Shown here piece by piece: positions 1 through 11,155 of a stretch of 64,000 nucleotides of DNA (the first letter of the stretch is position 1; the number at the start of each line of letters is the position of its first letter). The stretch is from Rotaria sordida (taxonomy: Eukaryota; Rotifera; Eurotatoria; Philodinida; Philodinidae): contig CAJNOL010000172.1 in assembly GCA_905250125.1 (NCBI GenBank), positions 1 through 64,000 on the forward strand. The letters run 5' to 3'. The notes beneath the pieces are model-generated. The model saw only the letters and a program-made list of their open reading frames with translations, was not told the origin of the DNA and did not search any database. The translations under genes and the position numbers were made by a program.

Positions 1-582
1 TGCAGATTAACTTCCACAACAAATCATTTTTTGTCACGCAAAAAAAATTGATTTTTGTTTTTTTTTTAATGCCAAAAAGAAAGAAACATAGTGATGAGTG
101 TGTCAAATAATTATAATAATAACATCTTTAAACATGTATAAAGTTCAAGCACGATAAAATTTGATCTATGAATAGAGTTTCATTATCAGACAAATAAGAA
201 AAATAAAAAAAAAATCAGAAACAGAGACACCAAAGCATTAATCGTACGATGTTAACTTTAAGTAGTATGTCTCTCTGCGTGTTACATTCGCTGGTTTTTT
301 TTTTCGTTTTCATTTTGCGTTTCGTATATATATTCATTTATTTTTAAGTGCTCAAACATACAATTTTGATGTATGCATGTAATGTTTTTTTTTCACCATG
401 AACAACAACAAAAATGCTCTCCATTATTTTTTTTCTTTAATAAAAAACAAAGTCTAAAGAAAAAAAGAAGAAGAAGAAAAACGAAAGAAAAGCAAACGAA
501 AAAAAAAACAAGAAGAAGAAGAATAAGAAGAAATCTTCTCAAACATACACATACATTTGTAATATTGAAATGGTCTTTTCAA
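1..582. other. AT-rich 5' flank, no gene seen
   Basis: Contains poly-A/T runs and a purine-rich tract (about 440-535) just ahead of the first gene. The frame is open upstream of the chosen Met from an ATG at 373, but the residues it would add are almost only Lys/Arg from the purine tract, so I read it as 5' leader. Confidence 0.5.
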
Positions 583-2411
583 ATGCCAACATCAAATAAG
601 ATGTTTATTGAACAATCACATTCAACTATGCCACCATCTGTTTGGTTACATGTTAATGGTGTTAGTTTAACAACAGATATTCATCAATATCAACCACCAG
701 TTCATACATATGATTATCGAACAAAACATTTACAAAGTCCTGTTCGAACTCCAACACCACCATTAATATCATCGCCAACTGTTGTTCCTTGTAGTATAAC
801 AATGATTGATAGGCCATATAATAATAATAATAATAACAATATGAATAAACAATATCAAAAATTGGATAATATTGATTTGCCAAAAAAAATTTTCATTGAT
901 AGACATATTAAAAAAGCAAAATCATTGCCTGGACTAATTAAGTAAGACTAACAATAAAATTATTTTTTTTTCTTTTATTAATATTTAAATAAATTATTTG
1001 AAAAATCATATATATTTTTTTTTATTTTAGAGGCACTGCTTTATCACGTCATACACCTCTTCATTCATCAACATTTGTAAGTCCAGCACCAACAAATCCA
1101 TTAACAATTAAAATTCAAGATGATCAACTTCCTAATGTTACAATTGATAATGATGATGATAATTCTCTTCCATTATCTCAAACACTTATCCAGCAAAGTG
1201 ATATTCGTCGTCCACGAGTTTATTTTGCTGATTTTAATAAAGTACAAATAATTGAAGATAATAATACTGAAACATCTCAACAACAACAACCTCATATAAA
1301 ACGTCGTCATCATCGACATCGTACGACAAAAAAAACATTTATTACAAATGGTATGAATTATACATCACCATCAATTCAACAACCACAAACATTACATAAT
1401 TCTTCTCTTCCATTATCATATCATCAAATTGGACAAGAATTAAATATTAAAAAACAACAATCACTTCTTACACATCGTACAAATTCATCACATAGTATAT
1501 ATTTACCTGAAATACCTAATCAATCATTATTAAATGAAACATCATTAAATGATAATTCAAATGGAAAATATATTTTACAACGTGAAAAACCTTTAAATTA
1601 TTTTCCTAAAACAAATCATGATATACCAAGTAATTCATCAATGGATATATTATCTGATATTACACATACTGATGGTAATACTCACTCATCATCAATACAT
1701 GATTCTCATAATCGAACTCATGATTCTGAATCAATTGATAATAGTAATGGAATGTTACATCTTACTAGTTCATCAATATCTTCAACATCAACCAATCGTC
1801 AACGTTCATTACTTCATACAATATCACTTCGACAACAATTTCAGACACCAATTAAAATAAAAGCAACAGGAATTTCATCAACAACAACAACAACAAATAA
1901 TAATAATAATAATAATAATCATCATCAACAACCACAAATAAATAATTCAAAATTAAATACATATCGTTCAATATCATTTAAAAATTCAACTTCAAAAACT
2001 TCTGATGATAATGATGATTTAAATAAATCATCATTACCAATTGATAATCGACCAATAACTGCTAATGGATCAATTAAACAATTAAAACGTTCGGATGTTA
2101 TTCATTTTAATTCGAAAAATCCATTTGGAAATAATACAACGAATGATTTAAATGAAATTAATCGTCATACAAATAAATCAAATATTCATGAAATAAATCG
2201 AGAACGTTTTCGAAATGTATTAACTATTGTTCGACCACCATATGTTACAAATAGTAATACTTCTTCAAATATGTCATCAACATTTACACATAATGATTCA
2301 ATAACACAAACAAATAATCATAATCAAATAAAAAATATTCGTTCGTCACGTAGTACAAGTGCACGTGGATCAGTTGGATTACATATTGCATCAAATACAA
2401 TTATTGTTTAA
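583..2411 (+). CDS. low-complexity protein with PP1-docking-like RVYF motif
   Basis: Two exons, 583-941 and 1031-2411, joined across an 89-bp GT-AG intron (phase 2), giving 579 residues. No known domain is visible. The protein is rich in Ser, Thr, Asn and Gln, with an Asn run and a His/Gln patch, and is probably largely disordered. The one notable motif is RPRVYFADF at residues 181-188. It matches the RVxF docking motif for protein phosphatase 1 and resembles the RVxFAD segment that precedes the carbohydrate-binding domain in PPP1R3 glycogen-targeting subunits, yet no such domain follows. The start at 583 was chosen because upstream in-frame sequence is Lys/Arg from a purine tract. AATAAA lies at about 2428, just after the stop. 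That it is a gene is well supported by the spliced open frame and AT-type codon use. A PP1-regulator role is inference. Confidence 0.72.
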
Positions 2412-3148
2412 TTTTTGTATAATTCAAAATAAAAAATAAAAAATTTATTTTTCTATATTTAGAAAATTCTTTTTTTTTTTAATATTTGATCTCATATACC
2501 TATTCTTATCTTTTACTTTTGAACAACAATCATATTCATATGTATTATTAAATTAATTCATGAACAAAACAAAACAAAGTAAACCATACTATTTTTAAGA
2601 CATTGTAAAAGATATTAAATAAAAATATTATCTATTTACAGTTTAACAAAAAAGAATTTTAATACAAATATTTTATTTTTGTTTTCTAATATTCGTATGC
2701 ATCTCTTTTTTTTGTCCTATGAAATATCTAATACATGAATTTGTCATACCGTTTAATTTCAACGAAAACAAAAAAAGATTGAATTAAAATGTTGATAAAC
2801 AAATAATACAATTCTTTTCAGATACTTTGACTGATCATTTTTAGAGTTTGACATTCAATATTCGATTATCTTCAATCAATTCAAATAGATATATTAATAT
2901 TTTTTTTTTCATGAAAATTCTTTATTTGCATATAAAATAGAAAGAAAAAAAAAAGTTTAAAATGTATTACATGAGTAAATAAAACTTAGATATTTATTCG
3001 ATTCTTTTTCTTTTAACGTGCACAAAAACATAAAAATGCAATTAACAAAAAAAAAACATATTCTTTTCGTAAACTATTTCAAAATACTACTAACTAAACT
3101 ACGAACGAGAGAAGAAAAAAAAACGAATACCAAAACCATTTATTATAT
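2412..3148. other. intergenic, convergent 3' ends
   Basis: AT-rich DNA between the 3' end of the first gene and the 3' end of the first aquaglyceroporin. Apart from the AATAAA near 2428 I see nothing specific. Confidence 0.5.
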
Positions 3149-6036
3149 TTAACTACGAGTTGTTGTAAGTTTATGTGTCACCATTAAATCATCATCATCG
3201 GTCGGTACTGCTTTAGGATGTAGTTCAATAGAACCAATATTTACAATATTAGGTAAATTAGCAAAACGTTTCATTAATACTAAATAACCTTCAAATAACC
3301 AAACACCTATAATTGCTCCAATAATTGGTCCTATTATTGGAATCCAAAAGAAATAGTTATGTGCTCGAAACACTTCTTTCCAACCATAAATAAAAGCAGC
3401 AAATAGACGAGGACCTAAATCACGAGCCTAAAACATTAAATTTTTGCTTTTTTTTCCTGTTCAATATTATCTTTTATACATACAGGATTAATTGCTGCAC
3501 CTGAATTACGTGCAAATGCTGAGGTTATAGCAAAAATAATAAGAACAAATGCAAATGGTTTAGCTACTTCAGATATCATATTATTAAAATCCTACATAAA
3601 TTCAATGAAATAAATAAATAAATAAATAAAATTTAAATATAATTTATCTTACATTTCCTAAAGCCATAATAAAAATCATTAAAACAGCTGTACTAATAAC
3701 TTGATCAAAAACTAAATTCCATTGTCCTATACCTTCTTCGGGCATTGTAAAAAATATATCAGCTGTACCATTTTCACCGGTTATTTGTCGTACACCACTA
3801 TCGAATCGATTAAATAAACCCCAATAAAGATAATAAACGAGTAGAGCACCAAGAAATGCTCCAATTATTTGACCGATAATATAAAAAAGACATTGTAGTG
3901 GTTTTAATTTACGAATAGTTAATAGTGAAATACTAACAGCAGGATTTAAATGAGCACCTAGATACCAAAAAAAAAACATTTATTGTGATTAAAGATATTG
4001 ATTACATATTTGTTTTTTTTTCTTACCACTGATCGGTCCTGCAATCATAAGTGCTAAAAGAAATCAGATAAAATTTTAAGTATAAATAATAATAATAAGT
4101 CGTATCTTTGATGAAAGAAATAAAATTTGAATAAACAATATTTTTGAAAATAATTTTCCAAGAAAAGTAACAGAAAGAAAAACGTTTTTTTTTTTGTTTT
4201 CGTTTGATAATAAATTCTATTCAACATACAATATAAAATGTTATTCATAAATTTAGTTTAGTTAATTAACAATCAAGTATCTACCATTTAGAAAGAAAAT
4301 AGTAGACCGTTGCAGAATCAAACTTTTTGATCCTGAAAATTGTTTTTCAGTACCATATTTACTTCTATTTGTACTACTTTGTTAATGAGAAATGTTTCTC
4401 TGATGTTTGTTTTTTCTTGTTTGAAACTTATACATGAATCTATAAAGTAGTTTACTTTTGTTCATTACTTAATATATGAAGAATAAACTTGTTTCACTCA
4501 GGCTCCGTCGGAGTCAGGTTTGAGTACTATGCAGGATGCTAGAAATGAGTGAGATCGTTACAGTTAAAAAGTAAAGAAAAATTCATGATTCATAGTCTGA
4601 TAGTTCTATACAACAATGCACTTTTACATATATATCAATTTTATTTAATAAATTTTCACCAGAAAATCCTTTTGTGTTTTTCCACTTACTGATCTCAAAT
4701 CTGTCTATGTCGCGCGTTTGTTCACGCTACCGTCCGTAGTGTTTACAATTTTTTATTTTAGCTAAATTCAAATTAACCGAGAAGAAAACAGTTTCGAAAT
4801 ATATTTTATTAATAAAAATTTATCTCATAACCGGAGTCAATTTAGGTTCTGTGGCTAGTTCAGACGCATCAACATTATCAGTGTGCATCAAAATCGACCT
4901 ATTCAAAATAGACTTCCAAAATATTCACCCATTTTGACACAACGCTTCCAAAAAAAATCGTCGGTATTCTTCTGGTTCGAATCACATGGATTTTTTGTGT
5001 ATAACTCGATCTTTTCTGAGAAACCTAAATGACAACTTTATAGAATGCAACACGAATTTCTCCGATTTCAATGCTTTTCTCAGAAAAATCCAAAATGATC
5101 TTCGGGTTAATAAATACATAGAAAAAAAATAGGACGATTTTTTGGAGGAATTTAATCTAATGTGAATGCATTTTTCCGAGAATCTCCAGATCATGAAACA
5201 TCAGTTAATCAAAATAGACATAGGAAAATGAATTCAGTATGATTAATGACTTTATTGAATACATCAAGTAACAGATGATAAATTACAATAGACATTGTCT
5301 CAAATATGTCATTATAATTCATGCTATAAAAAACAACATCACAAGTAAATTATATATTTCCATAGGTGTCTCTATGAGATAGATATAATTGGTAATCGTA
5401 GTAAGCAAGCAAGTTTTACTGAATAGAATCTAGCAGTAAATTGAATTTTTTTTTCCTATAAAAGTAACAATAGTTGAAATAGAATTCTCAATGAAACAAA
5501 TAATACTAACTCATGGAAGAGTTTGGCATTCTTTGCCATAAATATTATACTAGAACTGTATATAGACTCCATTGATATAAGATCAAGGAAAAGCAATTAT
5601 CTATCTAGGCAAAGATAAACATCTCCTAATCGATATATCATGTGTCATTCTTTTGATTAACAAAACAAAAAACAGAACAACAGTACTAAACTTCTGTCAA
5701 TGATTCTTATAAATTTCAACATAAATGAGATTATCGTTACCAATATACTTAATCTGACCAATTATTTCATCTTATTATAATAATAACAATTTTTCCGTCT
5801 GTTATCAATGATTCAAATATAGAATGATAAAAAGGAAAAAAATAATAACAACAACAAATACCTGTATAAACACCAATGCCAAATGAAAGATTTATTGCAA
5901 TTATCGAACGATGTTCAGATTTCGAAAATTTATATTGAGCCAATGATGCTTCACCAATTAATATCAACATAAAAGTAGAAAAACATTCAGCTACACATTG
6001 AGCTAAATATTGTTGTAATTCCTTGACTTTTGCCAT
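3149..6036 (-). CDS. aquaglyceroporin 1 (AQP3/7/9/10 type)
   Basis: Five exons on the minus strand: 6036-5862, 4053-4027, 3957-3653, 3591-3484 and 3427-3149. They join in frame to 297 residues, usual for the family. It is a six-helix membrane channel expected to pass water and small solutes such as glycerol. Loop B carries NPA at residues 72-74 (GAHLNPAVS) and loop E carries NPA at 204-206, followed by RDLGPR. The Asp right after NPAR marks aquaglyceroporins rather than water-only channels. Exon 2 is only 27 bp and encodes ALMIAGPIS. The start at 6036 (MAKVKEL) was chosen by alignment with the neighbouring copy; a Met 17 codons upstream is possible. The first intron is 1808 bp, the others 56-69 bp. 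It lies in tandem with a second copy on the same strand. Family assignment is secure; exact solute range is not readable from sequence. Confidence 0.93.
4054..5861. other. long first intron of aquaglyceroporin 1
   Basis: AT-rich intron. A small hairpin-capable GC-rich patch lies near 4500-4520, and around 4920-5220 some segments recur in inverted orientation, too degraded to delimit. No exon-like open frame is seen. Confidence 0.45.
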
Positions 6037-6518
6037 TATATTATAATCTATATACTGTTTTTTTTTGTTGTTTTGTGCTACAGACACAAAAGTACTACGT
6101 TGTCAAAGAATGCAAACCCAAGAATGCACATGAAAATATTTCCTGCTTTTTTTTTAGTTCTTGTTTTTTTTCCTTTTTCTTCGACAGTCACATGAGACAC
6201 AAGGTCATATGACTTCTAAGTATATATTTAGTTAAACATAGACATTTTCTCGGTATATTACCGTACATAATTATATGCTGATATATTTTATTTTATAATT
6301 CATACATATGCATATATATATATATATATATATTGTTAACAGAAAAGAAAGCTATTTTTCATCATATATTCACAAGTATATTGTTCGAAGAGATAATAAA
6401 ATTCTATTCACATAATAAAATAATGAATAACATGAGTGCCATGTTTTACGTTGACACTGTGGCTGTAAATAATGAAAAAATATGTTACATAAATGGGAAG
6501 AAAAATTTTTTTTTAAAA
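6037..6518. other. spacer between the tandem aquaglyceroporins
   Basis: Holds the upstream region of copy 1 and the 3' flank of copy 2, with a (TA)n run around 6311-6333. At under 0.5 kb it must contain the promoter of copy 1, but no clear TATA or initiator can be singled out in such AT-rich DNA. Confidence 0.45.
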
Positions 6519-9500
6519 TCAGTTACTTTCAGAAGATAGTTGTGTTATCATATGATGTGCCATAGATTGTCCTCTTACAGCAGGTTGTTCAATAGCATCA
6601 ACATGTATAATACCGGGTAAATTAGCATATTTTTTCATTAAGATTAAATAACCTTCATAAATCCAAACACCAATAAGAGCACCTATAATTGGCCCAATAC
6701 TAGCTACCAAAAAATAATAATTATTTACACGAAATACTTTGAAACCATAGATAAAAGCTGCAAATAGACGTGGACCGAAATCACGTACCTAGGAAAAAAC
6801 AATTTTAAAAGTTGCTTTTTTTTATACAAAAAGAAAAAAGAAAATAAAAATTTTTACGAACTGGATTAATTGGATTTCCACAATTGAGACTCATAGAAAA
6901 ACCAAATGTAGTTATCATAAGTGCAAATGCAAATGGTTTAGCTGCATTTGATATTAAATCATTATAATCATTACCAAGTGCCATTATAAATGTAAGTAAA
7001 AGAGCAGTGCCAACAACTGCATCAATTAAACAATTCCAATTAGGAACACCTGTTGCTGGTATTGTATAAAATATACCCGCTGTTGCATTTGGACCTTCAA
7101 CTTGTCGAATACCACCATCATAGAGATTAAAGTGACTAATATAAACAAAATAAACCATAGCAGAAGCAAGAAAAGCACCGACTGTTTGACCAACCATATA
7201 GAATAAACATTGAGTAACTTTCATTTTACGTAATGAAAGTAGACCAAGACTTACAGCTGGATTAAGATGAGCACCTAGAAACAAATTTAAATGGCTCAAA
7301 TTTGATTGATACGATAATGAGAGTACAAGAATTTCTATTACAATTAATCAAGAATTATTTATAAAAACAAAAGACTTTCAACTTCCAATGAGTATTATCC
7401 ATTAGCATGGAATTTCCAAGTTTATTCACTTCAAAAATTGTTCATGTCATCTTTTTAGTAAAGTTTAAGAATTTTGATCATGCATTTAAATGGAAAATTA
7501 TAACAAATAATTCTATAAAGATTTATTAGATGTAATCTTTTTAGCCATCCAACAAAGGACATGTGATGGGATGACTATTTTTTTCTCTACCGATTTCTTT
7601 GACTTTTATCTATATGAGAGTTGTCAAACGATCAGTAGAAGTATTTCCTATGATTTTGGTTTGCGTCCTTTCAAAATGAGACTTCTACCCTCTGTTGTAC
7701 CTCTCAGTAGGAAGCTGAGGTCCACATTTTTATGAACCCTAACCCGAGAAAAGCTTTACTTCTGAACCCAGACTCAGCCGACTCCATACAGAGTTCTTTT
7801 CCACCAATATCTGACACATTCTGTATACATGAACAAGTGAAGAATCAAGGTTTTAGCTATTTATTAGCTATTCTCATAAAAAAAGTTGCCTTACAGCTAT
7901 TTTTTGTTCTTCACTTTCCCATCGTTCGATGCTTAATTGCTTGAAAGTTTTCGTTTAGTTGAAAAGAGCATTATGTTAAAATTCGTCAAACAAAAGGTAA
8001 TACTAAAATCTTCAGCTATATAGAATAGTCGTAGTTGTATGTATGGAAACGAGATCAATGTGAAGATTTACTTATTTATAAATTGTCTTCTGATACTAAC
8101 TTACCTTCAAAAGATGCACTAGCTATTCCCGATCGAGTTAAACAGAATATTAGAGTTGCTTGTGCTGAATTTTGCAGCACTTAACTATTGACTATTCAGA
8201 ACAATTAATCATATTGGTTTTAACAATCTTGTACAAAAAAACCTTTCATATTGGTCGTTACTTACCGATAGAGAGCTGCGTGTTCACATTTTTGTGAACC
8301 GGATCTGACAATAAATTACACTTCAGACCCGAGCGTGAAATAACTCTCAGCTTACTACATCCAAGGATTCGAAGAAATTTTTTTGCCTCAAATATCCTCC
8401 AAAGTATATCAATTGTATTCGGTTCTGTGCACTGATTACGAATATCGTATTACTATTTCTATTGGGTCGAGTTTTGCATATGGAAAAGCATTTTATCGCT
8501 AAATGAGCTATGCAGTCGTTGCCCTATATATTAGTCTACCTATAAATGAAAACATTGTTTTTCTTTCTTTCCAAGATATTCCCAAACGCACAAAAGTGAT
8601 TGATAAGCCATTGAAATATCTTATAGAAACGCACGGTTCATCTTTTTGTGTGACCTTCGAGCAGCACAAAATGATCGGGTGTTAAATAGTCATATATATC
8701 TGTAGATGCGGTTTTTCCTACTTCATCTGAACATTAAATCGAATTTAAGAAACAAGAGGTTTCCATTAGATCTTCAGGGATTCTCTAGAAAAGTGAGTAC
8801 AAAACCATCAAGGTTTTGAACTTTTCAACAATATCATTGTGTTTAGTATGTCCCAAAGCCTGCTCCTGGAAACTTTCATAGGTTTGTTTTCATTCACTCA
8901 AGAGATAGAGAATATATCTGAAACAGATATACCAGATTGCTGATTGTTAACTTAAGTAGAAGAGTCGTCTACATTTATGAGTAGTGATAGATAGGAACTA
9001 TGAAAATATTCAGAAACAGATTTTAGAACATGCTAAACATAATGGTATTGTTAAAAAGTTCAAAATTCTTATAATTTCTTACTTGGTTTTCTAGAAAATC
9101 TCTGACGGCCTGATGTAAAGCTCTTTTTCTTGAACTTGCTTTGATATTGGGATGGAGTGGAGAAAACTCCATCGAACGGTATATATATGACTGTTTGACA
9201 TCTGATCATTTGGTATTCCTGAAAACCATCACAACATGATGAAATTTATCTTTTTGTGAAAAACTTCTAATTAGATGAAATATATCGATTGTTTTCGAAA
9301 CTGAATCGATTTAAAATGAATAAAATAAACACTTTTGTACATTTGGACATAGTTCGAAAAGAAAAAAAAACAAACAATGTTTTTGATTTATAGATAGGAT
9401 AATAAATGGAAAAATGGCTATATAGCTCATTTAGCAATAAAATACTTTTTCCATATACAAAACTCAATTTAATCGAACTATAAATATGATATTCGTAATC

Positions 9501-11155
9501 AGTGCACAAAGTCACATATAAATGATATACTTCGAAGGATATTTGAGGGCAAAAAAAATTTCGAATTCTGAAGAATATCACAGATGGCAAAAAGTTCCCT
9601 ATAGAATGGTGCAAAATGAAGTCATATGGAATATTTCTATCGACCCTCTAATAACTCTCAAATAGGCAAAAGTCAAAAACAGTTCGGAGGGAAAAGATAC
9701 TCATTCTACCACACGTCCTTTGGCAAGTTACTAGAAGGATATTTTCCTATTTAAAGATTTCTTCGTCAAAATAACATCCGTTACAATGAAAAACGCATTA
9801 TGTAAGAATTCTTTTGGTTTAGTACAATCATAATGAATCATACAACGAAACTTTTTATTTACGACAGACTGTGTCATTTTCATTCTTTTCCCAAGCACAT
9901 AGTAAACTGCGTTGATACACTCTAAGATTCTCTAATAGCAACAAATGCTTTCGGGATAGAAAGCATATTGAAGGTAGTCATGTAATAAAGATCATCGTAA
10001 GAGTTATGTGGTTTTTGTTTTTTTGCAAATCTTTGCCTTAAGTTATACGAATATATGTAATAATCTGCCAAATGATTTATCCAAAAACATATAGCAAAAA
10101 TAAATACTTCTCATGCAATCATTTTCTACAAAATCAATTTTAGCACTATTAATAAAATGTTAAATATATTTATCTCAAGAATATTGTGCATCAAATCTCA
10201 AAACTTTTATTATAGTCCGTAGGCGATTCAAGTCAAAAATTAAGTGCTACCTTTTTTTGTGACAGTTATTAGCTTGAAGTTCACACGAATGAGCCTGTCA
10301 TTTTGTAATTTATCACCATATGCAGTGATTTTTACACTCACTATAGTGTACACAACTAAAAAACGTACGAAGAACATAAAAACAAAATAATTGTAATCAT
10401 TGTATGACATTAAATATAGATATTTTTAATTTGCATAGATACATAAATAAGAATAGGTCATTTTTGATCCTAAATTTAATATTAGTGTTAGAATAGTATA
10501 ATTATAAAAACTTAATAAACGACCTAAAAATTTATTCTCTACAGACAAGAATAGATCTACATAAAAAAAAATAAACGATGACGAACTAATCTAACTATAA
10601 TTTCGAGAGAAAGACAGCTGTCATTTATGTAATTATAATAGACACAAGTATAGAGCATTTTGTTTTTTATCAAAGAAAAACTATCGAAATTAACTTTGTC
10701 AGATCGTTTGAAACTTCTGTACATATTTTTTAATAGCATTTAACATTTTGTAATTTAACCTGAAGAAATCTATAGTTCAACAAAATCGATCATTACGTTC
10801 TCTAATTTAGATCTACATAGAATATAAAGATTAATAAAGAGCTTAAAACGAAAATAAATCTTAGAATTTTTTAAATAATCATTTCAATTAATCATTAGCA
10901 TAATTAAATTGTTATATAATCTATAGTTTTCTTCTTTTTTTTTAATATCTAACCTGATATAGGACCAGCTACCATTAGAGCCGCATAAACTCCAGTTGCA
11001 TAGGATAGATTAATACCAAAATTGCTATTAATACGTGGCTTAGTAAATGTATATTGAGCCACAGATAAATTACCAATAAAGATCATAATAAATGTTCCGA
11101 AAAGTTCAGCAAGACATTGTGCAGCAAATTGTTTGAGTTGTCTTGAACGCAACAT
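6519..11155 (-). CDS. aquaglyceroporin 2 with NPV in loop E
   Basis: Three exons on the minus strand: 11155-10954, 7274-6862 and 6788-6519, joining in frame to 294 residues. It is a paralogue of the adjacent channel: GAHLNPAVS at loop B (NPA 72-74), and the same MALGND and [11 protein letters not shown] helix segments. Loop E reads NPINP then VRDFGPR, so the second asparagine box is NPV (204-206) instead of NPA, while the aquaglyceroporin Asp (208) and pore Arg (207) are kept. The NPV codon lies at the exon 2/3 junction: the exon ends at CCA and the next begins GTA CGT GAT, and no other phase-compatible junction gives Ala. It lacks two introns present in copy 1 (the ones flanking the 27-bp exon and following MALGN are differently arranged). 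Its first intron is 3679 bp and carries a foldback element. Start chosen at MLRSRQ by similarity. Confidence 0.92.
7275..10953. other. 3.7-kb first intron of aquaglyceroporin 2
   Basis: Long AT-rich intron. Its middle is occupied by the inverted-repeat element described separately; the rest shows no exon-like frame. Segments near 7710-7760 and 8280-8330 share short direct similarity (both have a 'cacattttt...tgaacc' pattern), perhaps further pieces of repeats. Confidence 0.45.
8361..9575. mobile_element. old foldback element in an aquaporin intron
   Basis: The left arm (about 8361-8890) reappears reverse-complemented at about 8990-9575. Matching landmarks include 'gcactgattacgaatatc', 'gctaaatgagctat', 'agtcatatata' and 'ttctagaaaa', in mirrored order around a centre near 8968. 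Arms differ at many positions, so this is an old copy. Outer ends are approximate and I found no certain target duplication. No transposase frame is visible, so it looks non-autonomous. Confidence 0.7.

Noticed and set aside
373..582. In-frame upstream extension of the first gene
   Set aside because: Residues would be mostly Lys/Arg from a purine-rich tract; looks like 5' leader rather than protein.
4920..5220. Possible further foldback in aquaglyceroporin 1 intron
   Set aside because: Some mirrored words (near 'tccaaaaaa..tcgtc' and 'ttttctgagaaa'), but too degraded to align by eye.
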